Positions 6,748 to 13,400 of a stretch of DNA of 19,147 nt are shown here, in pieces; the stretch's first letter is position 1; every line of letters starts with the position of its first letter. This DNA comes from JBQCHF01 sp051953655. GTDB taxonomy: Bacteria > Actinomycetota > Actinomycetes > Motilibacterales > Motilibacteraceae. The stretch is taken from the NCBI GenBank assembly GCA_051953655.1, contig JBQCIO010000094.1, positions 1 to 19,147 on the forward strand. The letters run 5' to 3'. The position numbers were made by a program, and so were the translations under genes. A model generated the notes under the pieces. It made no database searches, had not been told where the DNA came from, and saw only the letters and a program-made list of their open reading frames with translations.

Positions 6748-8082
6748 TCACAGGCCCCGGCCCAGCGCCAGCTGCCACAGCGCGGGCAGGTCCACCTGGC
6801 CGCGCGGTGCCCGGATGCCCGGCCTGTGGGAAGGGACCCGCACGCGCAGCGCCTGCGGCAGCACCGTGCAGCGCACCGGTGTGGGCAGCAGCACGGCCTC
6901 GCCGTCGATCCCGACCGGGATGTGCGGCTGGTCGGCCTCCACGACGACCTCCGTCGACTCGCTGCGCTGCAGCCCGCTGCCGCGCCGCCGGCGCAGCAGC
7001 TCCGCCGCCTGCCAGGCGCTGGTCACCTTGACCGCGACGATGCCCAGCCGGCCGCGGTCCAACCGCGCACGCCGGCCCATCCCAGCGATGTCCGACGCCT
7101 CGTAGGGGTTGTTGCTCACCAGCAGAGCCTGCGGCTCCTGGACGACCGTGCCGTCGGCGACCGCGCGGAGCCGGGCACCCCGGTGGCCGGCGATGAGGTC
7201 CGGCAGCTGCTCGAGCGTCGTGCCGCGCTTGTCGTCGCGGTACGCCGGGCTCTGGACGATCTGCGCGTAGGCACCGAAGGACGCGTTGTTGACGAAGGGG
7301 CGGCCGGCCACCATGCCCAGATCCACGCGAAGCTCCACGCCGTCCTCGCCCATCGCGTCCAGGCAGCGCGAGGGATCCTCGCGGTCCAGGCCGAGGTCGA
7401 GGGCGAAGTGGTTGCGGGTCCCCGCGCTGACCACGACGAGCGGGACGTCGCACTCCGCGGCCACCGCGGCCACCAGTGCCTGGGTGCCGTCCCCTCCGGC
7501 CACCCCGAGGGCGTCGGCGCCCCGGGCCACGGCGTCGCGCACCAGTGCCACGACGTCGTCCCCGGGCTCGAGCAGCGCCACCTCCGCGCCGAGGGTCTCG
7601 GCCTTCTCCACGAGGCCGAACCGCGCCACCTTGCCTCCGCCCGAGCGCGGGTTCATGAGCACGAACGGGTGCCGTGGCGGGGGCGCGGGGTGCTCGGGCA
7701 TGTGCCACTCGTCCGCCGCCGGACGCAGCGCGAAGCGCGCCGAGAGCATGGCGACGGCCAGCAGCCCGACGGCGACGAGAACCAGCCAGAGCAGCCGGTT
7801 CCCGACCAGGATCACGACGAGCAGCGCCGGTGCGACCACCGCCAGGGCGGCGGCGGCCCACCGGAGCACGCCACGGGCGGCCAGCACCCAGAACAGAGCG
7901 GCCAGCTCGAGCGCCAGCGTCAGCGCGGTGAGCAGCAGCACCGTCAGGCTGCGCAGCCCCGCGACGGCGAGCACCACAAGGATCACGCAGACGGGAAGAG
8001 CCAGCGCCGCCTCCGCCGCCCAGCGGCGGCCTCGCTGGTCCTCGGCCGGATGTTCTGTGGTCGGCGCGGCCGGCACGGTCAC
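6748..8082 (-). CDS. Diacylglycerol kinase family protein with N-terminal membrane domain
   Basis: A 444-residue two-part protein. Residues about 26-116 hold four hydrophobic segments (27-43, 46-68, 75-94, 97-115). From 138 onward there is a diacylglycerol kinase catalytic domain with 'NPRSGGGK' (144-151), the nucleotide-binding GGDGT loop (196-200) and the 'SAGTRNHFALDLGL' block (219-232) typical of YegS/DgkB-like lipid kinases. The C-terminal half contains 'IGIDGE'-like strand elements (PVGIDGEAVLL). The family transfers phosphate from ATP to diacylglycerol or related lipids, at the cytoplasmic face. Most bacterial relatives (about 300 residues) lack the membrane domain, which here should tether the enzyme. 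The GTG start at 8082 overlaps the upstream DUF2550-like stop by 4 nt. The exact lipid substrate is unknown. Confidence 0.85.
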   Translation of the reverse strand: MTVPAAPTTEHPAEDQRGRRWAAEAALALPVCVILVVLAVAGLRSLTVLLLTALTLALELAALFWVLAARGVLRWAAAALAVVAPALLVVILVGNRLLWLVLVAVGLLAVAMLSARFALRPAADEWHMPEHPAPPPRHPFVLMNPRSGGGKVARFGLVEKAETLGAEVALLEPGDDVVALVRDAVARGADALGVAGGDGTQALVAAVAAECDVPLVVVSAGTRNHFALDLGLDREDPSRCLDAMGEDGVELRVDLGMVAGRPFVNNASFGAYAQIVQSPAYRDDKRGTTLEQLPDLIAGHRGARLRAVADGTVVQEPQALLVSNNPYEASDIAGMGRRARLDRGRLGIVAVKVTSAWQAAELLRRRRGSGLQRSESTEVVVEADQPHIPVGIDGEAVLLPTPVRCTVLPQALRVRVPSHRPGIRAPRGQVDLPALWQLALGRGL

Positions 8083-8516
8083 GACCGCGGACGGGTCAGG
8101 GTGGCGGTGAGGTAGGGGCCGACCAGCCGACCGCGGTCCGCGGACGAGGCCGCGAGCTCCAGCACCGTGTCGTCGTCGAGCTGCACCTCGAGCGCCTCCG
8201 GTCGGTCACCGAGCCCGGACAGGTCGCGACCGCTGATCCGGTGCGGCGCGCCGAAGGCGGTGGCCACCGGGAGGACCCGGTGCGCGAGCAGCCACGGTCC
8301 GCTCGAGACGACGAGGACGTCGTGGACCCAGCGGGCCCGGGCGGGCCGGCGTGGCCACCACGAGCCCACCGGGGCACCACGCGGGCGCATGCGGCAGGCG
8401 AACGAGCCGTTGCGCTCACGCCGCCAGTGGCGCAGGACGACGGCAGCGCCCAGCCCTGCGACGAGCAGGACGACGGCGAGCACGACCACCAGGAGGACGA
8501 CGGTCTGTGCGCTCAT
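8079..8516 (-). CDS. DUF2550-like single-pass membrane protein
   Basis: A 145-residue protein with an N-terminal transmembrane helix (about 5-28, VVLLVVVLAVVLLVAGLGAAVVL) followed by a basic stop-transfer sequence (RHWRRER) and a small cytoplasmic domain. The order 'GSFACRMR', a Trp-rich segment, 'RWVHDVLVVSSGPWLLAHRVLPV' elements and a Val/Leu-rich end resembles DUF2550 proteins, which in mycobacteria are encoded next to ATP synthase genes. Here it is instead first in an operon with a lipid kinase and a PAP2 phosphatase. The ATG at 8516 has a GGGAGGTG ribosome-binding site. Its stop overlaps the start of the kinase gene by 4 nt, showing tight coupling. The family match is from pattern only, and the function is unknown. 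Confidence 0.6.
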   Translation of the reverse strand: MSAQTVVLLVVVLAVVLLVAGLGAAVVLRHWRRERNGSFACRMRPRGAPVGSWWPRRPARARWVHDVLVVSSGPWLLAHRVLPVATAFGAPHRISGRDLSGLGDRPEALEVQLDDDTVLELAASSADRGRLVGPYLTATLTRPRS

Positions 8517-8539
8517 GTCTTCCCACCTCCCGCGGGTCC

Positions 8540-8603
8540 GGGCGGACCAGGGGTCGACGTCGTCGGCCTTACCACGCCACGCTCGCGCCGACCTGGTCCG
8601 CCC
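8540..8603. repeat. 12-bp perfect inverted repeat, 40-nt spacer, in divergent promoter region
   Basis: GGGCGGACCAGG (8540-8551) and CCTGGTCCGCCC (8592-8603) are exact reverse complements. They lie just upstream of the DUF2550-like gene, in its 5' leader on the minus strand. They could be paired operator half-sites for a looping regulator, or the arms of a long leader hairpin. Flanking bases do not extend the match. Confidence 0.5.
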
Positions 8604-8710
8604 AGCATCACCTGGAGGGGATGACGCCGGACGGGACCAAGGAGCCGGGTGGGACGAGGCGCCGGACCGGGCGGCGGGCCGGATCGTGTGCGGCAGGGAC
8701 GGGCAGCGTC

Positions 8711-8754
8711 ATCCTCCGCGGAGGATCCCCTGGCCCGGGCGACTCCCGGAGGAT
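8711..8754. promoter_or_regulatory. Perfect 16-bp palindrome plus third half-site before the MFS gene
   Basis: ATCCTCCG followed directly by CGGAGGAT (8711-8726) is a perfect 16-bp palindrome. The half-site CGGAGGAT returns at 8747-8754, 28 bp downstream in the same orientation. The cluster ends about 30 bp before the MFS start codon, where an operator of a TetR- or MarR-type repressor would commonly lie. No such regulator is encoded next to it. The half-site contains GGAGG, so partial resemblance to ribosome-binding sites must be kept in mind. Confidence 0.5.
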
Positions 8755-8785
8755 CAGCACGAGGCTGGCAGGGAGGAGTCCGGCG

Positions 8786-10339
8786 ATGGGCGACGGGAGC
8801 CGCACCGAGGCGGCGGCGGGGGACACGGCCGCGCGCTCGAGCGCGTGGAAGCTCGTGCTCCCGCTGGCGCTCGCGCAGTTCGTGGCGAGCTTCGCCGGGA
8901 CGAACATGAACGTGGCGATCTCGTCCATCTCCCAGGACCTGGACGCCAGCGTCCGCGAGCTGCAGACCACCATCACGCTGTTCACGCTCACCATGGCTGC
9001 CCTGATGATCCCGGGGAGCAAGCTCACCGACATCTGGGGACGCAAGCGGTGCTTCCTCATCGGTCTCGGGGTGTACGGCGTCGGCGCCTTCCTCGCCATG
9101 CTGGCCCAGGGCATGACCGCGATGTTCGTGGGCTACTCGCTGCTCGAGGGGATCGGCTCGGCGCTGATGATCCCGCCCATCTACATCATCATCACCGTCG
9201 CGTTCAGCAGCGTCCGGGAGCGCGCCACGTGGTTCGGCGTGGTGAGCGGGGCCGGTGGGCTGGGCGCCGCCCTGGGTCCGCTGCTCGGCGGCATCATCAC
9301 GACCGGGATCAGCTGGCGGGCCTCGTTCGGCGCGCAGGTGCTGGCCGTCGCCGGCACCGCGCTGCTGGCGCGGGGCATCATGACGCCCGCCGTCACCGGT
9401 CCGCGCCCACGCTTCGACCTGCTCGGCGCGGTCCTGTCCGGGCTCGGGCTCGCGCTGGTCGTCATGGGCTTCAACGCCTCGGGCACCTTCGGCTGGGGGA
9501 AGGCCAGGACGGACCTGGTCATCGGCTCCACCGTCGTCATCCCCGCCGGAAGCCTCTCTCCGGTGTGGATCCTGCTCGCGGCCGGCGTGGTCTGCGTCGC
9601 GGCCTTCTTCTGGCACGTGCGCCGCAGCGAGCGCCGTGGCACCGAGCCGCTGCTGCACTCCCGCCTCTTCCGCGACCGCACGGCCAACCTCGGGCTGGGC
9701 ACCCAGACCGGCCAGTGGCTGGTCATGCAGGGAGCGTTCTTCACCATCAGCGTGTGGCTCCAGGAGCGGCGCGACTACAGCGCGATCGCCACCGGCCTCG
9801 CGCTCACGCCGGCCACGATCGGCATCCTGCTCTCCAGCGCCGCCGCCGGCCGGCTGGCCCAGCGCCGGTCCCAGCGCGACCTGGTGGTGGCCGGATTCCT
9901 GGCCACCGTCGTCGGCGTCGTGCTGATCCTCGGTCTGGTCCGGGTGGACCGCAGCGTCTGGCTGCTGGTGCCCGGGCTCCTCATCGCCGGGGTGGGCCTG
10001 GGCACCATGCTGACCTCGTCGGTGAACCTCGTGCAGTCCAGCTTCCCCGACGCCGACCAGGGCGACATCTCTGGCCTCTCCCGCAGCATGTCCAACCTCG
10101 GCTCCTCGCTGGGCACGGCGATGGTCGGCTCGGTGATCGTCGGTCGGGCGGTGCCGGACGGCACCGAGTTCGCCATCGCCCTCGGACTGCTGGTCCTCGT
10201 CGCGCTGATCGGTCTCGTCCTCGCCGTCCTCATCCCGCAGCCCGCCCACGCCCTCCCCGCACCGCGCCCGGGTTCATCCGCGGGGGAGGAGGACGCGGGG
10301 AGCGGGCAGCGGCGAGCGTGGCGGACGAAGCGATCCTGA
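8786..10339 (+). CDS. MFS transporter, DHA2 (EmrB/QacA-like) family
   Basis: A 517-residue membrane protein with the 14-helix DHA2 layout. Motif A between helices 2 and 3 is clear at 77-88 (GSKLTDIWGRKR), and the antiporter motif C is clear at 151-169 (GVVSGAGGLGAALGPLLGG). A charged segment 'RRSERRGTEPLLHSRLFRDR' separates the two halves, as in drug/H+ antiporters. The C-terminal ~35 residues are polar and cytoplasmic. The role is likely proton-driven export of a hydrophobic or cationic compound; the substrate is unknown. ATG 8786 is chosen because GGGAGGAG lies 7 nt upstream and the hydrophobic part begins 20 residues later; the open frame extends further upstream but without membrane character. 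A small membrane protein gene follows after 11 nt. The upstream palindrome cluster suggests repression by an unlinked factor. Confidence 0.9.
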   Translation: MGDGSRTEAAAGDTAARSSAWKLVLPLALAQFVASFAGTNMNVAISSISQDLDASVRELQTTITLFTLTMAALMIPGSKLTDIWGRKRCFLIGLGVYGVGAFLAMLAQGMTAMFVGYSLLEGIGSALMIPPIYIIITVAFSSVRERATWFGVVSGAGGLGAALGPLLGGIITTGISWRASFGAQVLAVAGTALLARGIMTPAVTGPRPRFDLLGAVLSGLGLALVVMGFNASGTFGWGKARTDLVIGSTVVIPAGSLSPVWILLAAGVVCVAAFFWHVRRSERRGTEPLLHSRLFRDRTANLGLGTQTGQWLVMQGAFFTISVWLQERRDYSAIATGLALTPATIGILLSSAAAGRLAQRRSQRDLVVAGFLATVVGVVLILGLVRVDRSVWLLVPGLLIAGVGLGTMLTSSVNLVQSSFPDADQGDISGLSRSMSNLGSSLGTAMVGSVIVGRAVPDGTEFAIALGLLVLVALIGLVLAVLIPQPAHALPAPRPGSSAGEEDAGSGQRRAWRTKRS

Positions 10340-10350
10340 GGGGGCGGACG

Positions 10351-10659
10351 ATGACAGGTCCGGGTACGACGGGGGCGGCTACGACGACGACCGGCTGGCG
10401 GATGCCGATGCTGGAGGTGGATCTCCGGCTGGTCCGCACCGGGCTCACGCTGGTGGCGGTCGGCTCGGCGGTGAGCGGCGTCGGCGGCCTGCTCGTCGTA
10501 ACGGCGCTGGGGCTGGCCGCGCGGCGCTGGGCGCGCGCCCAGGAGGTGCCGCCGAGCGAGCTGGCGGCCCGCCGGCTGGCCCAGCTGCGGTCCGCCGTAG
10601 CGGCCGGGACGCACGAGTGGCGCTCGCAGGGGACGCCGGCCGGCGGGGCCTCCTCCTGA
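10351..10659 (+). CDS. Small membrane protein of unknown function, co-transcribed with MFS transporter
   Basis: A 102-residue protein not recognised as a known family. It has a Gly/Thr-rich N-terminus (about 1-18), a short stretch 'LEVDLRLVRTG' and a hydrophobic segment at about 30-56 (LTLVAVGSAVSGVGGLLVVTALGLAA) that could form one long or two short membrane helices. An Arg/Ala-rich amphipathic helical tail follows. ATG 10351 follows GAGGGGGCG and begins 11 nt after the MFS stop, so it should be on the same mRNA. Its position suggests an accessory of the transporter, but nothing in the sequence proves it. The start is supported by spacing; the frame is open far upstream but there it overlaps the MFS gene. 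Confidence 0.6.
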   Translation: MTGPGTTGAATTTTGWRMPMLEVDLRLVRTGLTLVAVGSAVSGVGGLLVVTALGLAARRWARAQEVPPSELAARRLAQLRSAVAAGTHEWRSQGTPAGGASS

Positions 10660-10687
10660 GCCGAGGACCTCCTACTGAGGATAGGAA

Positions 10688-10705
10688 GACCGGCACGCGC
10701 CGGTC
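10688..10705. terminator. Stem-loop between convergent small-protein and DUF2252 genes
   Basis: GACCGGC (10688-10694) and GCCGGTC (10699-10705) form a perfect 7-bp GC-rich stem with a 4-nt loop, 28 nt after the small membrane protein stop. There is no T-run. It is followed by two copies of GGTCGTCGGGAC within 35 bp. It fits a factor-independent or pause-type terminator for the transporter operon. Confidence 0.5.
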
Positions 10706-10745
10706 GGTCGTCGGGACCGGCCGGCGCCGCTGGGTCGTCGGGACG

Positions 10746-12347
10746 TCACAGACCGGTGCGGACCTGGATGCGCCCGCTGTCGGCGGCCTCGGCGAGCAGG
10801 GCGTGGTCCTGCTCGGTGCGGTCGGCGTAGTCCTCGGAGAAGCGGACGACGGCGTCGGTGAAGCCGTCGTCCGTGCCGGGCCCGCTGCCCGGCTCGGGCT
10901 GCAGGTAGGCGTCGATGGCGACGCGGTCACCGCTGCGGGCGTGCGCGCGGGCCAGCGTCCAGGCGCAGAGCTGGCCGTAGAGGGTCAGCCCCTCGGGCGC
11001 GATGCGCTCGAGGTCGGCGGAGCCCTTCTGGTCGTAGAGCTGCCGGACGTAGAAGTCCCGCTCGATGCCGTCGATCCCCAGAGTCCGCTGCCAGCCGAGG
11101 AACACGTCGCTCGCGGCCTGCATGAGGTGCTGGCCGGCGACCACCCGCTCACCCTGGTGCGCCGGTGCCTGCAGCTCCGCGGGGACGGCGGCCAGCAGGT
11201 CGGCGGGCACGTGCGGGGCGAGCACCGATGGCACCGCCTCCTTGATCTGGAGCACGAGCGGGTCCTCGTCGTCCCGGCCCAGCAGCAACGCGACCCAGCA
11301 GCGGGTGCCCACGCTGCCCACGCCGACCACCTTGCGGGCCAGGTCGACGAAGTCGTAGCGCAGCAGCAGCGCGCGCCGGTCCGGCTGCAGCGTCTGCCGG
11401 TAGCCGTCCAGCAGCCCGCGCAGCTGCTGCTCGAGCTCGTCCTGGGCGATCTGGGGCAGCAGGTCGGCGATGGGGACGAGCAGCGGGGGGTCGGTGTGGA
11501 ACCGCCGGTGCCCGTCGACGACCTCGGTCAGCTTCCCCAGAGCACGCAGGCTGTCCCGGCTGCGCGCCTTGGCCAGGGACTTGTCGAGCTCCTTGCGGCG
11601 CTGGCGGGAGACCAGGCCGGACAGCAGATCACGCAGCTCGTCGACGTCCATGCGGGCGTACCAGACGTCGAGGTTGCCCTGCTGCGCGAACGTGTTCATC
11701 GCCGCGCGGTAGCGCTCGGCGGCGGCGCGCACGACACCCCGGCGCTCCTTGCGCCGCAGGCCGCGCTCGCGTCCGACCACGGCGAGGCTGGCGGCCAGCC
11801 TCAGCAGGTCCCACTCCCACGGCCCTGGGTGGGTCTCGTCGAAGTCGTTGAGGTCGAAGACGAGCCGGCGGTCGGGGGAGGCGTAGACGCCGAAGTTGGC
11901 CAGGTGCGCGTCGCCGCACGCCTGCACGGGGATCCCGGAGACCGGCGCCGTCGCCAGGTCGGCTGCCATGACCGAGGCGGACCCGCGCAGGAAGGCGAAG
12001 GGCGAGGCGACCATGCGGCCGTAGCGCACCGGGAGGAGCTCTGGCACCCGGCCGTCGCTCTGCCGCTGCAGGATGTCGACCGGGTCCGCGCGGCCGCTGA
12101 GGTCGATGCTGCCGAGCTGGTCCGGCGGCACCCGGCGACGCGCCTGCCGCCCGGCCTCCACGCGCTGGGCGAGCGAGGGCGGGGGAGCGGGGTGCGCGGC
12201 CTCGCTCGTCGCCGTCCTGCTTCTCGACGTCTTGGCCCTCGTCGTGGCCGTCGTCGCAGCCGTCTTCCTGCTCCTCGTCCCCTTCGTCGTCGCCTTCGTC
12301 GTGCGCGGCCGCGGCACCGCGGTCCGCGTGGTCCCTGCCTTCGCCAC
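10746..12347 (-). CDS. DUF2252 family protein (kinase-like fold) with basic N-terminal tail
   Basis: A 533-residue protein. Residues from about 80 match DUF2252 well: 'RYGRMVASPFAFLRG' (108-122), 'CGDAHLANFG' (144-153) and 'VFDLNDFDE' (163-171), followed by 'PGPWEWDLLRLAAS'. The GDAH...N and D-F-D elements resemble catalytic and metal-binding motifs of aminoglycoside-phosphotransferase-like kinases, so phosphotransfer is plausible, but the family is uncharacterised as far as I know. The first ~55 residues are unusual: almost only Ala, Thr, Lys, Arg and Ser (such as KATTKGTRSRKTAATT), and they make the protein longer than the usual ~430-450 residues. GTG 12347 has GAGGTGAT upstream, supporting translation of the tail. 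It is divergent from the next + gene. Confidence 0.85.
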   Translation of the reverse strand: MAKAGTTRTAVPRPRTTKATTKGTRSRKTAATTATTRAKTSRSRTATSEAAHPAPPPSLAQRVEAGRQARRRVPPDQLGSIDLSGRADPVDILQRQSDGRVPELLPVRYGRMVASPFAFLRGSASVMAADLATAPVSGIPVQACGDAHLANFGVYASPDRRLVFDLNDFDETHPGPWEWDLLRLAASLAVVGRERGLRRKERRGVVRAAAERYRAAMNTFAQQGNLDVWYARMDVDELRDLLSGLVSRQRRKELDKSLAKARSRDSLRALGKLTEVVDGHRRFHTDPPLLVPIADLLPQIAQDELEQQLRGLLDGYRQTLQPDRRALLLRYDFVDLARKVVGVGSVGTRCWVALLLGRDDEDPLVLQIKEAVPSVLAPHVPADLLAAVPAELQAPAHQGERVVAGQHLMQAASDVFLGWQRTLGIDGIERDFYVRQLYDQKGSADLERIAPEGLTLYGQLCAWTLARAHARSGDRVAIDAYLQPEPGSGPGTDDGFTDAVVRFSEDYADRTEQDHALLAEAADSGRIQVRTGL

Positions 12348-12446
12348 GTCAGATCACCTCTTCGGCACTCCGGGTGCGGGGCCCGCCCCGTCCTGGCCAG
12401 GAAGCCACGGCAGAGGGTCGTCGGCATCGCCTCGTCAGGATGAGAC

Positions 12447-12474
12447 GCGGCGGGCTGAGGAGCGGCGGGCTGAG
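12447..12474. repeat. 15-bp-period direct repeat in divergent intergenic region 12348-12605
   Basis: GCGGCGGGCTGAG occurs at 12447-12459 and 12462-12474, and the flanking GAGACGC recurs at 12442, 12472 and 12487. The repeats lie in the 258-bp region between the divergent DUF2252 and Pro-rich membrane protein genes. Apart from these repeats I see no convincing promoter element or gene in that region. Confidence 0.45.
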
Positions 12475-12605
12475 ACGCATCGGGACGAGACGCAGCGTGG
12501 TCCCTCGGCAACACCCCTCGCGAGCACGGCAGGGCGAGGACGTTCTCCTCTGCCGCAGCGGGACGAGAGGTGCGGGGCTGGAGGTGAGCGACGAGGAGGT
12601 GGGCC

Positions 12606-13400
12606 ATGTCCTCGCCCACGCAGACCCCTCCGCAGCAGCCACCGCTCGCGCCGCCGCCGGCCCTCCCGCCGTCGCAGTCCGGGCAGGTCTACCCGGACCT
12701 GCCGGGGCGCCGCGTGTGGCCCTGGGTGCTCGCGGGTGCCGTGGCGACCGTCCTGGTGCTCCTCGCCGTCGGGCTCGGTGCCCTGGTCTGGTTCACCGGG
12801 CAGCAGCCGCGGGTGAGCGAGGCGAAGGTCGTCTACGAGGAGCACTTCGAGCACGGCGCCGGGCGGTTCCCCGAGTTCACCCAGGCGCAGACCGGCACCC
12901 ACGCCGCAGCCGCGCGGGACGGCGGCTACCTGGTGAGCAGCACCTCGCTGGAGAGCTCGAGCAGTGCCACGGTCGCCATCGCCGCCGCGGACGTCGTGGA
13001 CGTCGCCGACGTCGCCACCCTGACGGCCGGGAACGCGCAGGGTGGCGGGACGGGGCTGATCGTGACCGTCGGCGCGTCCAGGGGATATCTCTTCGAGGTG
13101 GTCCCGTCGGTCGGCGCGCGGCTGGGGGAGGTGTCCGGTGGACAGGTGGAGACGGTCGCGACGGCCGAGCCGCCTGTGGTCGCCAGCACCTCCCGGCTGC
13201 GGCTCACGGTGGAGCACTGGCTCGGGTCCACCACGTTGGTCGGCTACCTCGACGGGCACCGCGCCGTCGACGTGGTCCTCAGCGGTGGCTGGGGCGGCTT
13301 CGACCAGGCCGGGGTCGTGCTCTACACCGGGCGGGCGCCGGCGGCGATGACCGTGGACGACGTCGTGGTGAGGACGGCGGGCGCGATCAGCGGGAGCTGA
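12606..13400 (+). CDS. Pro-rich single-pass membrane protein with extracytoplasmic beta-rich domain
   Basis: A 264-residue protein not assigned to a named family. Residues 1-35 are Pro/Gln-rich and would be cytoplasmic, with one transmembrane helix at about 37-63 (VWPWVLAGAVATVLVLLAVG...). The remainder (about 75-260) is rich in Val, Thr, Gly and Ser and reads as a beta-sandwich, with 'YEEHFEHGAGRFPEF', 'GLIVTVGASRGYLFEVVP' and 'SRLRLTVEHWLGSTTLVGYLDGH' as strand-like segments. This pattern is like concanavalin-type or 3-keto-disaccharide-hydrolase-like folds, so carbohydrate binding outside the cell is a guess. GAGGAGGTG precedes ATG 12606. The stop overlaps the end of the convergent permease gene by 14 nt. 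Confidence 0.7.
   Translation: MSSPTQTPPQQPPLAPPPALPPSQSGQVYPDLPGRRVWPWVLAGAVATVLVLLAVGLGALVWFTGQQPRVSEAKVVYEEHFEHGAGRFPEFTQAQTGTHAAAARDGGYLVSSTSLESSSSATVAIAAADVVDVADVATLTAGNAQGGGTGLIVTVGASRGYLFEVVPSVGARLGEVSGGQVETVATAEPPVVASTSRLRLTVEHWLGSTTLVGYLDGHRAVDVVLSGGWGGFDQAGVVLYTGRAPAAMTVDDVVVRTAGAISGS

Noticed and set aside
6478..8115. 545-residue plus-strand frame opposite the PAP2/kinase genes
   Set aside because: Composition is Arg/Pro/Gln/His-rich and patternless; GGDGT, KX6RP and PSGH motifs prove the minus-strand genes.
8513..10249. 578-residue minus-strand frame opposite the MFS gene
   Set aside because: Highly polar D/E/H/G/R repeats without domain; it is the antisense of transmembrane helices.
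10617..12443. 608-residue plus-strand frame opposite DUF2252
   Set aside because: Antisense shadow; the minus-strand protein carries the conserved DUF2252 motifs.
12441..12492. Short repeats as a CRISPR array
   Set aside because: Only two 13-bp copies at 15-bp period with no spacers of suitable length and no cas genes anywhere in the window.
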